Counted from the stretch's first letter, positions 11,001-21,881 are shown. The stretch: DNA of 64,000 nt from Strigamia acuminata (GCA_949358305.1 OX442314.1:5335087-5399086); one strand, 5' to 3'. Notes: generated from the letters alone by a model not told the origin. Program-made: numbers and translations.

Positions 11001-14000
11001 AATCTAAAATTCAGAAATGACCAGTGCAATCAAACTTGGTGAATTGGACGAGGATTGATTAAAATGTGATCGTTTGGCCACCCTAGTGGCCTACAAGCCG
11101 TCCCCCTCTTGGAGGAGTGGACCGGCCTAGCAGGGGAGGAGGGAGCCGAGTGGTGTGGTGAGAGAGAGACGTTGCTGAAGGAGCCGAGAATGAGGACGTG
11201 CCAAGGGAGGGCTGACACGGTCCGAGCGCCAGCAGAGACAACTGCTGACTCTGCTCCTCTCACCATTCACCACTGTGACGCTCAGTAGCAGGAAGATGTG
11301 CTTGCTGCAGCCTCCATGAGCGGCAGAATGTTCGTTTGACGCGACCGACACGTCATCCATGGGACTTAGGTTCTGTGTGTGACGGGTCGGACGCCAATGT
11401 AGCGTGCCGAACAGCTCAGCCACACAGTAAGATAGGTGGCCCAACCCCTAGACAACGATTAAAGACCAAAACCCAACAATCTGTCTTGTTATTTACGTGA
11501 TGTATGCGTCCTTCCCGTGTAGTAAACTGCACCGGTAAGACCATGCCCAGTCACAAAAATTGCAAATATCTCGAGAACAAAAGCTAGGATCGTCCAAAAC
11601 AAAACCTGAAACGAAAGAGCAGAAAAAAACTACACCAGAAACGTTAAATAAACAACACTGCCTACAACTAACATAATTAATACACATTTCATTGAACATT
11701 GCATGGTATAACACTTAACCGAAATGTCTCTATTTTGTTGACAGCAGAATTGCGCAGAAACGCCCCAAAAAACACTTGGATTACTCCTAAATAAATCTGA
11801 TTCGCCCACACTTTTTTACTTCCCCCCCCCAAAAAAAAATTATTTGCCCTCTGTTTTCTAGGAATCCCCCCAAATTTTTATTTCGCCAAATGGCGTATAA
11901 ACGTTGGATAAACGTTCATGCTTCTTGTGGTATATAAACCTGCATATTATTATTTTTTTGTATTCATGTTCAACAATGACACCGATGCACCCCGAAAGCG
12001 CAGAAAGTTGGGATTGAAATGGGCCAAAATAAAAATATTTGATAATCTCGATGAAGACACTAAACGTTACTTAGTGGTTCCTATTCTTAAAAAGACACTG
12101 CGCGAAAGTAACATCGACAAGTACATACGACAGGTTGACCTTAAAAACTGGCGCCACTTCGACACCTATATACAGTCGAAGAATAGATTATGGCTTGTGC
12201 CCATAGAAAATAGCAAATGGGACGAAGGGACTTGCACATGTCCCATTTTTTTAAAGACCTACATGTATAAACATAGCGATTGGTGAGTAGCTATACTCTG
12301 TTGCACTTGAGGCGAAAAATATCCCTCTAGGTCAGAAAAGGAAACGTGGCAGGTCGTCTAAAGCTAAAAAGGCACTGATGGCCCAATAATTTCTTCTTCT
12401 GAGGTTTGTTTTGGGGGTTAAATGAATTTTTTATGTTTTTTTTCGGGAGGGGGGGGGGGAAATCAGATTTTTCGGGGGGCAAAAGAAGTTTTTTTGGGGG
12501 GTGGAGCAGTATTTTCGGTTTAGTTTTATTTGGGGGGGGGGGGGGAATAGTTTTTTTTTGGGGGGGGGGGGGAAACGGATATTTCTCGGGGGCCATTAAA
12601 TCATATCAGTCTTTAAATCAAGTCGAGATCAGTTGAAATAATTACAGATGAACCTTTAATTCTCATTAGTCCTAAGTTTCCATATGTCAGGGCACTCAAA
12701 CACAGAAAAGGAACACACAAAAAGTAAGATTAAGGGCCAGTAGAAATAAGACTACGGCTCAGTAAAAGCTGTGAGACTAGAAGATCATATTAGCTAGTAG
12801 AACTAAGCTTGTAAAGAGATTGAATCCAAGTGTATATGTGTATTTACCCATGTATATGTTCGTATACCTGTATTGATTTGTGTACAATGTCCAAAAGGAA
12901 GGGGAATAAGGCTTTTTGATGCATTAAGCGCTGCTTTATATCCTTGAAAATACTATAAATATCAAATAATTTAATATAATATTTTACTCAAGGTTATATT
13001 TAGAAACATACCTTATAACCTAATTCATTATTAAGTGAGACTGTTTCGTGGACGTTGAGTTTTTCCCAGATTTCGTCCAATGATAAATTGTTGTCGAACA
13101 ATTGCCACGGTGATATGTTATTGCAGGTCTTGTTAGTTCGATTCATTAAGTTCATTCTGGCTTCATCAATATCATCATCTTGTGTTTCACCACAGACCGT
13201 GACAGACGGATATTGGGTAAAGCGTCGTGGAACTATGCTCACTGTTTTTGTTATCGGTTCTTCAATGTAGTAGGTCAATCGAATTTGCAAGCAATACAAA
13301 GTGAATCCCGAGCAAATTATAACCAGAATTGTCTTAAGTTTACGTGAAACTCCATTTCTTTTAATTGGCTCCTGACTCTGAGTTATGTTCTTTGAGCATT
13401 TGTCATAAACTCGGTGAATCTTATTAACCTGTTTATTTTTCCAAATCTTTGCTAGATACCAAGCGATTTCGGGCAATGAGGTTAAAGACAGACCGAGAAA
13501 TAAGCCCAGATTTCCTCCTAAATCTGATAGTAAAGCAATAACATCATACGTGTACCGTTCTTCATACACAGTGATTTTATCATTAGATAGTGCTAACGAT
13601 GCGGATATAGTGTTTTTATCATCTGCTATGCCGGCATCAGTGTGAATTATAAACATTAACTGTTCACATGGGCGTCGACAGAGACAATCACCAATTGGAT
13701 CAGTGGTTTCAATTAAACGGTTTGCAATACCGTACAGCTCATGGGTGGTATTCGAGCATTCGCAGAGTGGTAAATCTATCTTTGTAAAGGGTAATCTGGC
13801 AAAGAAGATGTTTCATCACTTTTATTTTAGTTGTATTTGTATATTATGCATCTTACCTGCAAAACACATATTTTTTTAATTTCTTAATTAAGCATGCACG
13901 ATAACATTCTTTGTATTCGTTTTCACTGGAGCATGAACTCATAGATGAATTGAGAAATATGAACTTAAATGCAATAAGTTATAAAATTATTAGTTGCTAA

Positions 14001-14983
14001 TTTTCATTTACAGTAAGATTTAAAATTTTACTTTGTCAAAACTCAAATTAATTCTTAATGCGTCACCAAGGTATTGTGATGTTACATGCTGATTTCTTCC
14101 GAATTCGTAGAGTGACATGTAAAACTATGTGGGTGAAAATAAAAATTCAGAAAAATTTCATTTTCTGATATATTGCAAATAATGTAGTACGATTACCAGG
14201 TAAGGAGATGTAGGACATACGTAGTCATAAGTTTTTTCAATAGTTGCTGTAAATAATTCTTGATGAAATGATTTACTATATGCTAAAGTTGTACCAATAA
14301 ATGATATTTGTATAATTAATGAGAGGAGTGTTTTTTGTTTATAGTTACAGAATTGAAATGTTGAGCAAATTCCATATGTGGTGTCAGTTTCCGTGAGAAC
14401 AAGTGTTTTGTTTGACAATCCCTGAACATGTTAAATTATGATTTCTTATTTAAAAAATAATTTCTACTACATTTACCTTCATTTTAATGCTGACTATCTC
14501 TTTGCTCAAATTGGTTGCTCTCCAAAGTTCATCCATATTGTAAGTTGGAATTGCCATCAGATTTTTGAACATGTTTATACATTCAGCTGGGACTGAACCG
14601 AAATTAATTGGTCCAGTAGTCTTGATGTTCTCAAAAGTTTTATTCCAAAGCGTGGCCATTTCTTTTGTGTTGCCACTGCAGATCATCAAATTTGGTAACT
14701 CAATATTTTCCGATTTGGTCGTCACGTCAACAGCCGTAGGATAACTTAAGTAATGCATTACTCTATCGTACGTCTGATAAGTGAGCATGCATGTGCAAAG
14801 TAGGAGCAAAATGAACCAAAGTGTATGACGTCTGCTCCAATGTTTTCTACTGTTTATGAAATCATCCAGACCAATTAAGCTGCAGTTTGGTTTGTTGGCG
14901 TCATCTTTTATCATGAGTTGAATTTCTGTACGTAGTTTTCTTAATCTTTGCATATTTCGTCCCATCAAGTAATTTTTCTGCAT
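8045..14983 (-). CDS. Gene A: tandem double DEG/ENaC ion channel, 10 exons, 822 aa
   Basis: Exons: 14477-14983, 14197-14421, 14032-14124, 13857-13963, 13012-13795, 12868-12952, 9961-10043, 8817-8912, 8635-8744, 8045-8423. The sum is 2469 nt, in frame throughout, with GT-AG junctions. Module 1: TM1 at about residues 54-71 (HTLWFILLLLCTCML), an extracellular part with paired cysteines, and TM2 at about 396-425 with the GLS form of the GxS selectivity filter (residues 412-414). A ~40-residue linker follows. Module 2: TM1 at about 466-484, then YPSVTVC as in other DEG/ENaC proteins, a second Cys-rich ectodomain (CKCKRPC), and TM2 with GMS (797-799). DEG/ENaC channels are sodium-selective or cation plasma-membrane channels made of three two-TM subunits. 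Here two subunits are fused. Ectodomains are shorter than usual. Introns 6 (2.8 kb) and 7 (1.0 kb) are swollen by inserted elements; the rest are short. Ligand or gating stimulus is unknown. Confidence 0.88.
9021..9859. mobile_element. Composite insertion in intron 7 of gene A
   Basis: Compared with gene B, whose intron runs directly from GAGTACACC to ATTACTGATC (51353-51370), gene A carries about 840 extra bases. The inserted piece has inverted ends of the type GGTGGCCCA-A/T-ATA (near 9034 and, reversed, near 9660). It contains a poly-T tract (9239-9259) and the hAT MITE listed separately. No protein was recognised. Confidence 0.6.
9341..9545. mobile_element. hAT-like MITE (205 bp)
   Basis: The ends are inverted: CAGTGGCGGATCTAG at the left and, on the other strand, CAGGGACGGATCTAA at the right. 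An 8-bp duplication TCTGTGAA lies at 9333-9340 and 9546-9553, as for hAT elements. The interior is rich in GGGCCC blocks and A-runs and does not code. Confidence 0.88.
10182..10535. mobile_element. TA-target MITE, CCGTACTGCC family (354 bp)
   Basis: Inverted ends CCGTACTGCCTTGAATAA are flanked by TA at 10180-10181 and 10536-10537. The interior has repeated CCAGGCG/GCCGGCG blocks. A shorter relative (48144-48312) sits in the Gypsy-2 LTR. The TA target suggests mobilisation by a Tc1/mariner-type transposase. Confidence 0.85.
10660..11715. repeat. Fold-back inverted repeat in intron 6 of gene A
   Basis: The arm at about 10680-10845 is inverted at about 11556-11712. Shared blocks include GCTCTTTCGTTT, CTTTTGTTCT and GGCAGTGTTGTTTA. 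The single arm is also present in gene B (about 52690-52880). A solo LTR (11065-11555) occupies part of the loop. Confidence 0.7.
11065..11555 (+). mobile_element. Solo LTR S1 (family TGTGAC...GTCACA)
   Basis: About 491 bp, starting TGTGATCG and ending CCCAGTCACA, with AAAA on both sides (11061-11064, 11556-11559). It is related over its length to S2 (40230-41332) and S3 (56405-56903). A shared CCCCTAGACAAC segment near the 3' third and GTTATTTACGTGA mark the family. No internal retrotransposon sequence is attached. Confidence 0.8.
11918..12286 (+). pseudogene. Transposase fragment with a decayed SWIM zinc finger
   Basis: An open stretch ends in GTCTCPIFLKTYMYKH, which resembles the SWIM finger (CxC...CxH) at the C-terminus of Mutator-like (MULE) and some other transposases. 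The third ligand is Tyr instead of Cys. Upstream residues are basic (RKRRKLGLKW) and charged. The frame closes right after the finger at a TGGTGAGT that could be a splice donor. It lies antisense inside intron 6 of gene A, so it is probably a relic. Confidence 0.55.
12440..12585. repeat. Poly-G / G-rich tract
   Basis: Runs of 8-12 G separated by short T/A stretches. It is low-complexity and could form G-quadruplexes on the plus strand. Long open frames across it are artefacts of the repeat. Confidence 0.8.
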
Positions 14984-15548
14984 TATACAGCTGTATTTTC
15001 TGTATTCTGGGCTAGACCACAGCTGAGTTCAGACTTGTCTCTTCAATTCTGTTTACTGTAATGTCTTTTGTTTACTATAACGTCTTCTTTTCCTTGGTAA
15101 CTTTTTCCATGACGATTATTGATTCAATTATTTTGTGCTAACGTGACCATATAATTTAGACGTTGGTCGATAAATGCATTTTTAATCGTGTTAAATTATA
15201 CAGTATACGGCGATGTTGTTCGCTTTACCGTTAATTTTGCTCAGAGAATGTATATCGGTCACGGTCCACACCCAATGACCTATAATGTAGAATCTCGTGT
15301 ACTTGGGCAAAGATGACGATCCCAGAAGTCACTTAACTTACAGGGAACAATTGAAATTGATTTTATTCTTGGAAGAAATTCTTCTTTTATCATTTTTGGT
15401 CGCATGACTGCACTGTTGCACACGCACACAAAACACTTTTATCCACCTGATTCAATAATTTTAAGTTTGCTTATGAGATGTAGTCAAGTCAACCAATAGA
15501 CATAATACAAATAAGAAATTTCTAGAAATGTAATCCTTAGTCACTTTA
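14984..15548. other. Upstream region of gene A
   Basis: AT-rich, non-coding, and likely to hold gene A's promoter; I see no decisive core element. Its distal end (CCTTAGTCACTTTA, about 15535-15548) is the target of BEL-2. It matches the sequence directly abutting exon 4 of gene B at 54936-54944, which shows how gene B lost its 5' end. Confidence 0.6.
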
Positions 15549-16047
15549 TGTTAAACTTGAAGTAAATAAAAAGATATTCAAAGTTTACCAATTAATTTCT
15601 AAAGTCCTTGACTACAAGTGGATGTAACAGTTGAAAATCGCGTTGAAGTCCAAGATGGCGTTGGAGTATAAAGAAGCACGACCACACAGTTTTAGTTGAA
15701 AAAGTACACTGAGTTTTTATTCTAATCTTAAAAGGAAAAGGAAATGCAAATGACACGGTTCGCAGAACCAATCACAAGCATCCGTGAGATAGGGGAATGA
15801 CGTGTTCAGGTAGAGGAATGCAAAACGGATTAAAGGGATTAACATGTCAAGATTCCAATAATAAAAAAACAGGTCAATACATATAAGTGGAAATAAAAAT
15901 ACATTATAACAAATTGGCAAAATCACAAATAAAATATCGAAATCTCGAATAAAAATGGAAATACAAAGAAACAATATAAATTCAACAATACAAATCAAAT
16001 AATGTAACTAAACAATAATTCACGCGTAAAATCATCCGATTTTCACA
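15549..16047 (-). repeat. BEL-2 3' LTR
   Basis: 499 bp; reads TGTGAAAATCGG... on the minus strand and ends ...AAGTTTAACA. One mismatch was seen against 39615-40113. Confidence 0.95.
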
Positions 16048-17123
16048 CTGCCGGGCGGGGGTCGTTTGACTCCACTTCCAAACGTACGAGACGTTGTATC
16101 GGTCGACGCAAATGTTCTCCACTGGCTAGCACCATTTCACACGATCTGATTTTATTATCTCGACCCTTTCTAACTTCGACCACTCTGCCCATCTTCCATT
16201 TTAGACGTGGCTTAAATGGTTCTTCAATGATAACGACGTCGTTTAACTGGAGTTCTCGCGCGCACGATTTGCCCGTTTGAATTTTTAGATCTGTTAAATA
16301 CTCCCGAGACCAACGATTCCAGAACGAGAGTAATACGCGTTGCTGGTAGCGCCATTGTCGAACAAACTCCTTCTGAGTCGGTTCGATGCTGTCTGTTGCT
16401 CCCGAGTCAGGTAGGTGAGTCAACATCACGCCGGTCAAAAAGTGCGCGGGCGTAAGTGGCTCAATTTCGTTTGGGTTGTCATACACGTAGGTGATCGGTC
16501 GGCGATTTATTACTGCTTCGGTTTGCACAAGAAAAGTTCCGAGCTGATAGAAGTTCAAGTGCGCCGAACCGATTGCCTTCCTCAAACACCTCTTGACCGT
16601 CTGCACCATCCTCTCCCAGAACCCGCCCCACCACGGTCCGTTTTCGACGATGAACTTCCAATCGATGCCCTTTTGGGCCAAGTAATTTCGAAACGTCTCG
16701 TCCTTCGTGTGGTTTAAGAGTGAGGCGAGCTCTTTGTGGGCGCGGTGGAATGTAGTTCCGTTGTCGCTGTACATCGTTTTCGGAAGCCCTCGGCGACCAA
16801 TAAAGCGCTCGAACGCCCCCAAAAAGTCTGTTGTTGCTAGCGAGGGCACCAATTCCAAATGGACGGCTCGAATTGTCGCACATGTAAATACAGCTACGTA
16901 CGCTTTAGTTTTCCGTCCCTTCACTATTATTGGTCCCGCGAAGTCGACTCCGGTGACTGCAAACGGTTGGGTTTTTGACGTCCTGTCGGCTGGAAGGGCG
17001 CCTGGCACTTCCCGCATCAATCGTCCGTTGATTTTTTTGCAGACGACGCAACGATCCAACATGGTCTTCAAGGTCCTCCTTGCGGATGGAGTCCAGTAGT
17101 TTTCCCGAAATTTGGATAGCGTG
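16043..17123 (-). pseudogene. BEL-2 integrase, C-terminal part
   Basis: Continuation of the same polyprotein after the insertion. It contains the CVVCKK half of the zinc finger, the DDE core (VDFAGP, YSDNGTTF, GFWERM) and the basic C-terminal domain ending in a stop inside the first bases of the LTR. It joins the N-terminal part in frame across the GATG target, so before the Gypsy-N insertion BEL-2 looked intact. Confidence 0.93.
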
Positions 17124-17127
17124 GATG

Positions 17128-18145
17128 TGTCGCGCTCAACTCTAACCGTCGCTAACTCGTGGGTTGATTACTTAATTCGACTAACTCACTACCGCTTTGC
17201 TCAAGCGGTTTACCCAAAGAAATGATTACACAGATATAAAAGGTAAAATATAATATAGATTTATTCTGCGGGGCAATGTACAGATATATCTTATATATAT
17301 ATATATAAAGGGTAAGTAAAAGGTAAATCGGAATGGGTGATGGGGAATGGAAAGGTAAAGGTAAGATGAAAGCTGGCTGGAATCGGCGAGGTCGTCTGTT
17401 GTCTCGTGCGTGTCCAAGATGGCGTCCTCGTTGTAGCAACGTGATGTCGTCTTGGGCCGGCGTGGCAATATGGCGTCCTCGGCTCGTCTCTGGCTGGTCC
17501 TTCGGGCTCACGCTGGTCGGGCGCGAGTGAATGCTTAGTTAAAAGGCTTACTTCGGTCTGTTGTCTAGGTTTTTGTGTGGTGTCCGGCGATCACACAGCG
17601 GCGGACTCTTCTGGCTCCCGGCGGTCACACAGCGGCGGGAACGCTCGTCGTGGTTTTACTGCAGTTTAGGCTTGTGCGACCGTTTGTCTGCACAACTCGC
17701 TAAACTGGAGTGGTTTTTACTATTTCTAGCTGGTGTGCTAAAATAGTGTGGTAATCTTATCTCGCAGGTTACTCTGCGGAGTTTGACACTGACCAAACGT
17801 ACTCACGGTAAATTGTCCTTTGTCCTTGGTCAATCCCAGTATATTTACTTGGGCCTGATCTTGTAGGACGACGGGTTTTACGTGTGTTTCTCGTTTGATG
17901 GTTGTGTTGGTTCTGCCCGCTCAGTGCAAGGCACATTCCTTTGCACAAAGCGGGGTTGACAGGTGACCAGAATCACCCAATGGTGGGGTGGACGAACCAT
18001 CCCCACTCCCTCAGGGCAGACGCCTGTCCATTGACTAGATGTCAATGCACTGAGGGAAGGGAGACGCGCTTGCGGCTCCCCTTACACCCGAAACGAGGTC
18101 ACGAGAGAAACTCTTCGTTGACCCCGGTCCAGTCGGGTCACAACA
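17128..18145 (-). repeat. Gypsy-N 3' LTR
   Basis: 1018 bp, TGTTGTGACC... to ...GCGCGACA on the minus strand. No difference from the other LTR was seen by eye. It contains a TATATATA stretch (about 17290-17307) and an AATAAA signal (minus strand, near 17265), as promoter and polyadenylation signals. Confidence 0.95.
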
Positions 18146-18157
18146 CTTCCCCCTCCG
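18146..18157 (-). promoter_or_regulatory. Gypsy-N polypurine tract
   Basis: The minus strand reads CGGAGGGGGAAG directly before the LTR start TGTTGTG. This is the expected plus-strand primer site and confirms orientation. Confidence 0.8.
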
Positions 18158-18181
18158 AGCTCAGACCGTGGGGCTGAGCGA

Positions 18182-19915
18182 TCACTTCTTTCCTGGGGGA
18201 CCCGACACTGAGTCCGTCACCTGGGCGTAACTCACTCCAGGGACAGGCGGTTGAGTGCCGGGTGGCGCGGGTAGATCGCCTACTAGCGCCGAGGACCGAT
18301 CACGGGGGTCCTCATGCTCCGTAATGAAACATAATGCATGGCCGTCAACTGGCTCATGCGGGGCACGCGTCCTCTCGTGTAACCAAACGCTCGGGATGTA
18401 GGCGGAGAAGCCGGTGTTCGTATGCCGGATGGCATTGGCTTCCGCTGGCGTCACTGGCGCACGGTGGGCTCTCAGCAACCTCTGGTGGAAGATGAGGTCT
18501 TTAGTCTTCCGGATCTGGTTGTGAAGCCAGATGAAGACCGATTTGCCTTTGTCCCGCTGCGCGAGGATAAACCTCCTGGTCGCCGTTGTCATCGAAAGAT
18601 GGGGAAACTCGTCGATGATTCGCCCATAATAGTCTGGTGGAGGCGGTGCCGGCTTCGGCTTCTGGGTGGCCGCGGGAATCACTGCTGGCGTCGATGTCGC
18701 CGCTCGGGCCGGTGAGGTCCCGGGCGGTGTCGGCTTCGTTTGCTCGACGGACCTGACGGGTGGCGTTCGGCACAGCAAGCGCTTTGGTTTACCCGCCACT
18801 TCGAACAGGGCGGGTCCTTGCGGGGATATCTCCGCAGGCATCGGTGGCGGAATCGGAACTCCGCTCGTCGGCGAGATCACCATGTCTACATCCTCTGCCG
18901 ATTCTTCCGTCTGGATGGTCAAGGCGCGCAGTTGTTGGGTAGGCGCCGCTGTCCAGGTGGCGGAGGTGTAACGAAACGCCGTGCTTCGCAACTTGTACCC
19001 CTCAAATTCGGGGTTTACCACATCCCTGGTTAGCTCGTACCGAGTCAACACAGGGTCGGGCAGAATGGAGCTCCACTCTGCGAGGAGTGCACGGGGAACC
19101 TGTACACCCTCTCTGTCCACGACAGACCATGCGGCCATCGCCTGACGCCCTTCTCCGAAGAGTGCTGGGGTTAGCAGCTGCATCATGACCTTGGTCAATG
19201 ATAGCTGTAGGCTGCGACGATTCACTGGATTCGATCGCTCTGAATCCGCAGTGAAGGCACGCGAGAGCTTACTCATCATCGCGATTGCCCATTCGATAAA
19301 ATATCGCTGTGTCTGATCCACACCTCGCAAGGCGGGCGCGGAGACTCTTGGGTCTTCCATCACGAAGCGAAACGCTGAGAGCTCGGAGATAGTCGGGTTG
19401 GCGGCTTCTCTCGCGAGTCGCGCTTCTTCGTCTCGCCTCTCGAAGAACAGGGCCGAGGAACCGGGTCGGGGTCGGCTCGGCCTGTAAATGTCGGTCAAAT
19501 TGGCTCGACATTCCTGCATAATGCTCTGTCCAACGGGGAGAGGGACTGAGCGGTCGGTGGGTAAATCCGGCGGATCGCTCGAATTCAACAACGACGGTGG
19601 CGGCAGGTCCGGAGGCGGCTGCGTCTTGGTCGGCAGCGTCGGCGTCGGCAGCGGTGGTGGCGGCTGCGTCGGTGGTGGTGGCGTCTCCGTCGTCTGCACC
19701 CCAGTCATTGCGACTTGGGGCGCCGGGAGATGTTGTTCGGAGCTCGAAGGCTGCACGATGGCGGTTGGCATGCCATCGGGTCGCGGTCGCGAATTTATGT
19801 AGTCTGCGAGCCACCTTGCCACCTCGTGTGGGGTCACCTTTCCGTCGGTGACAACACCCATCTTCCTGGCGTGTTTCATCGCGGGATCGAAACGTGTCAG
19901 TTTCGTCCGCTTCAT
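18182..19915 (-). CDS. Gypsy-N accessory protein 2, 577 aa, Pro-rich
   Basis: No family recognised. It starts at ATG 19915, directly preceded by a CAG that could be a splice acceptor. Residues 1-55 are basic. About 60-125 is a proline-rich low-complexity linker. About 140-330 looks globular (RFVMEDPRVSAPALRGVDQ...). A second Pro-rich stretch follows, then a conserved-looking C-terminal part (DEFPHLSMTTATRRFILAQR, SVWLHERTRAPHEP). No TM or zinc motif. It ends 36 bp before the LTR, with the polypurine tract between. High GC relative to the surrounding DNA, like accessory ORF 1. Confidence 0.65.
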   Translation of the reverse strand: MKRTKLTRFDPAMKHARKMGVVTDGKVTPHEVARWLADYINSRPRPDGMPTAIVQPSSSEQHLPAPQVAMTGVQTTETPPPPTQPPPPLPTPTLPTKTQPPPDLPPPSLLNSSDPPDLPTDRSVPLPVGQSIMQECRANLTDIYRPSRPRPGSSALFFERRDEEARLAREAANPTISELSAFRFVMEDPRVSAPALRGVDQTQRYFIEWAIAMMSKLSRAFTADSERSNPVNRRSLQLSLTKVMMQLLTPALFGEGRQAMAAWSVVDREGVQVPRALLAEWSSILPDPVLTRYELTRDVVNPEFEGYKLRSTAFRYTSATWTAAPTQQLRALTIQTEESAEDVDMVISPTSGVPIPPPMPAEISPQGPALFEVAGKPKRLLCRTPPVRSVEQTKPTPPGTSPARAATSTPAVIPAATQKPKPAPPPPDYYGRIIDEFPHLSMTTATRRFILAQRDKGKSVFIWLHNQIRKTKDLIFHQRLLRAHRAPVTPAEANAIRHTNTGFSAYIPSVWLHERTRAPHEPVDGHALCFITEHEDPRDRSSALVGDLPAPPGTQPPVPGVSYAQVTDSVSGPPGKK

Positions 19916-19979
19916 CTGAGTCAGAATCTCGCGAAGGTCCCGCGTATCTGCCGCTGGGACGTGTCGCTCACCTGACTGG

Positions 19980-21881
19980 CTACCACTTCGTCGACCCGCT
20001 CTCTTGGAGATGTAGGCGGGTTCGGGGATGGGACGGCCCCGAGCTTCGCACCTCGCGAAGTATCGCTCCTTGCGATCTTTTTTTCCGCTGCTCGCGATGA
20101 GTCAGCGGACGTCTAGAAGTGCTGGGACGAGAGACTCGCTCTTCATCACCAGACATCCAAACCTCCTTGCACTCCTTACCGTCTTTAATCTGACGGTTTA
20201 CGAAAATTCGCGGTCGGGAATACTGCGAAGGGTCACGCACCGTACTAGTGGATGGCCCAGCTTCGTTGCTTTCAGTCGTGTTTTGAGCGACACGCTGCTT
20301 CTTGGTTGTCACCGGGGAACGCGACTGGCTGTTCCCGGCGCCTTTGGAGCGCTTGCGCTTCCGCGGGTAGCTGCTTTCGGGCCCCAAAATCCCCAGGTGG
20401 TGGAGCTGCCACATCTCGGCTTGGGACGTTAAAATTCCCATCCGAGGTCTCCACTGGGGCGTACTCTCTCCCAATCGCAGCCTCTCAAACCACAGATGAA
20501 TATCATCCGCGGTCATCCCCTCGTTTTGGAGGATGCGCTCGGCCACTGCCGCAGCGGTATCCACCAGCTGTTGTCTATACTGCTGATAGATGGCCTCACG
20601 GGCCTCTTCTGTCTCGGCTGCTCGCCACGCATGCAGCACGTGTTCCTCCGCCGGAGTGCCAGTGTACTGACTTGACAATCCGGGGTGGAAAATTGGCGAT
20701 TTCGGGTCCTCGTCACGAGCTAACTCTGTGGCGATGCCTTCGCGCATCCCCTCCGGGAACGTGTCCAGGAGCGTACAGTCTCGTACCCAACGTCGGGCGA
20801 TGCATCGGGAATGTAGTATTCGCAGGCGCCAAGGGTCGGCGTCCTCGCCGAAACATCGTCGGTAAAATTCGGGCAGCGCGCCTCGAAATATCCCGCCACG
20901 AGCGATGCAAGCGGGGTCTAATGGTCCCCATGTTTTACGTAGTGCCATCTGGAAGGATGGAGAAATAAACAATTAATAAAAAGTTAATATTAAATACGTA
21001 GATAAATGGTTGGTTTCGAGGGACGTTGCCGATACGTGCAGCCGTCCGTCGAGACCGATTCCTGTCTATCGGTGCAAACGTAGGACGAATTGTCCCTCGT
21101 CGGATAGAAAAAGAGAAGTCATCACGTGAAAAATCTGTCTCATGTCCAAAACGCACAGCGAGACGGAATCGAGCCTTTAATCCGGATTTTTATCATCAGA
21201 TTTTACTTCAAATTAATTCTAACGTTAATTAGAACATTACTAATAATTAAATTAATAATTATCAGTCATTCGTAAAAAGAGTTCGTCGGGTGTGAATTAT
21301 TACTAAAATTGTACAATAAATGTACTTGTCGAAATTTTATTAAACAAATAAATCTAATAGAGAATTATTCCGAAGTCGGACTTTGTCTAATTTTAAAAAA
21401 AGTTAAAGTCAAATTAAATTTATCCAACACACCGAAAAATTCATCGTACGAATGTTAAGTTGCATCAATTCGATGCGTCAAATTACTTGTGGAGAAAAAT
21501 ATTCTTTTACAGAATATTCTCCCCTTGTCATAAAATTATTTATGGCTCGAGCCCATTGTCTCGCTCGTGACTCATGTCATGAGGAATTTTCGAGACGCGA
21601 GGCGACGTGAAGTCTACGATCGCATCCCGAAAACAAATTAACAAGAAAAAAATACGATCGTGTGAGCGATCGCGGTTAATAATTAATTATACGCTATTGT
21701 GAGTGCAAAGCACTCATGTCAGGTATTAGTCAACAAAATTTCTTCTTCAGCAGCATGGAAATAATTCTCATGTGCCGACGCCGACTTCTACCTGATCGGG
21801 TGGGACTTGGTTTACATCATGGTCCCAGTTTGCCTCGTCCTCGTGCTCGATGGCAAGCACGTCGTTCTCTTCCTCGTCCAT
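19980..21881 (-). CDS. Gypsy-N accessory protein 1, probably spliced (30 + 322 codons)
   Basis: I do not recognise the protein. Exon 21792-21881 opens with ATG (MDEEENDVLAIEHEDEANWD), is strongly acidic and ends at a CAG/GTAGAAG donor. A CCTTCCAG acceptor directly precedes ATG 20948 (MALRKTWGPLDP), and the frames join in phase 0. Without splicing, 19980-20972 alone gives 330 codons. The N-terminal half is folded-looking and Trp/Arg-rich. The C-terminal half is basic with a nuclear-signal-like YPRKRKRSKG and then disordered. No signal peptide or TM segment is visible, so it is not an obvious envelope protein. It occupies the place where env would be and may be translated from a spliced subgenomic RNA. 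Confidence 0.6.

Noticed and set aside
12327-12636. Open frames on both strands (Pro/Lys-rich or Gly/Phe-rich)
   Set aside because: Poly-G/poly-C low complexity with no start context or homology.
17152-17746. Small open frames duplicated at 34368-34962
   Set aside because: Both lie in the two LTRs of Gypsy-N; identical by descent, no protein features.
19980-20972. Envelope gene of Gypsy-N
   Set aside because: Position fits, but there is no signal peptide, furin site or TM helix in either accessory ORF.
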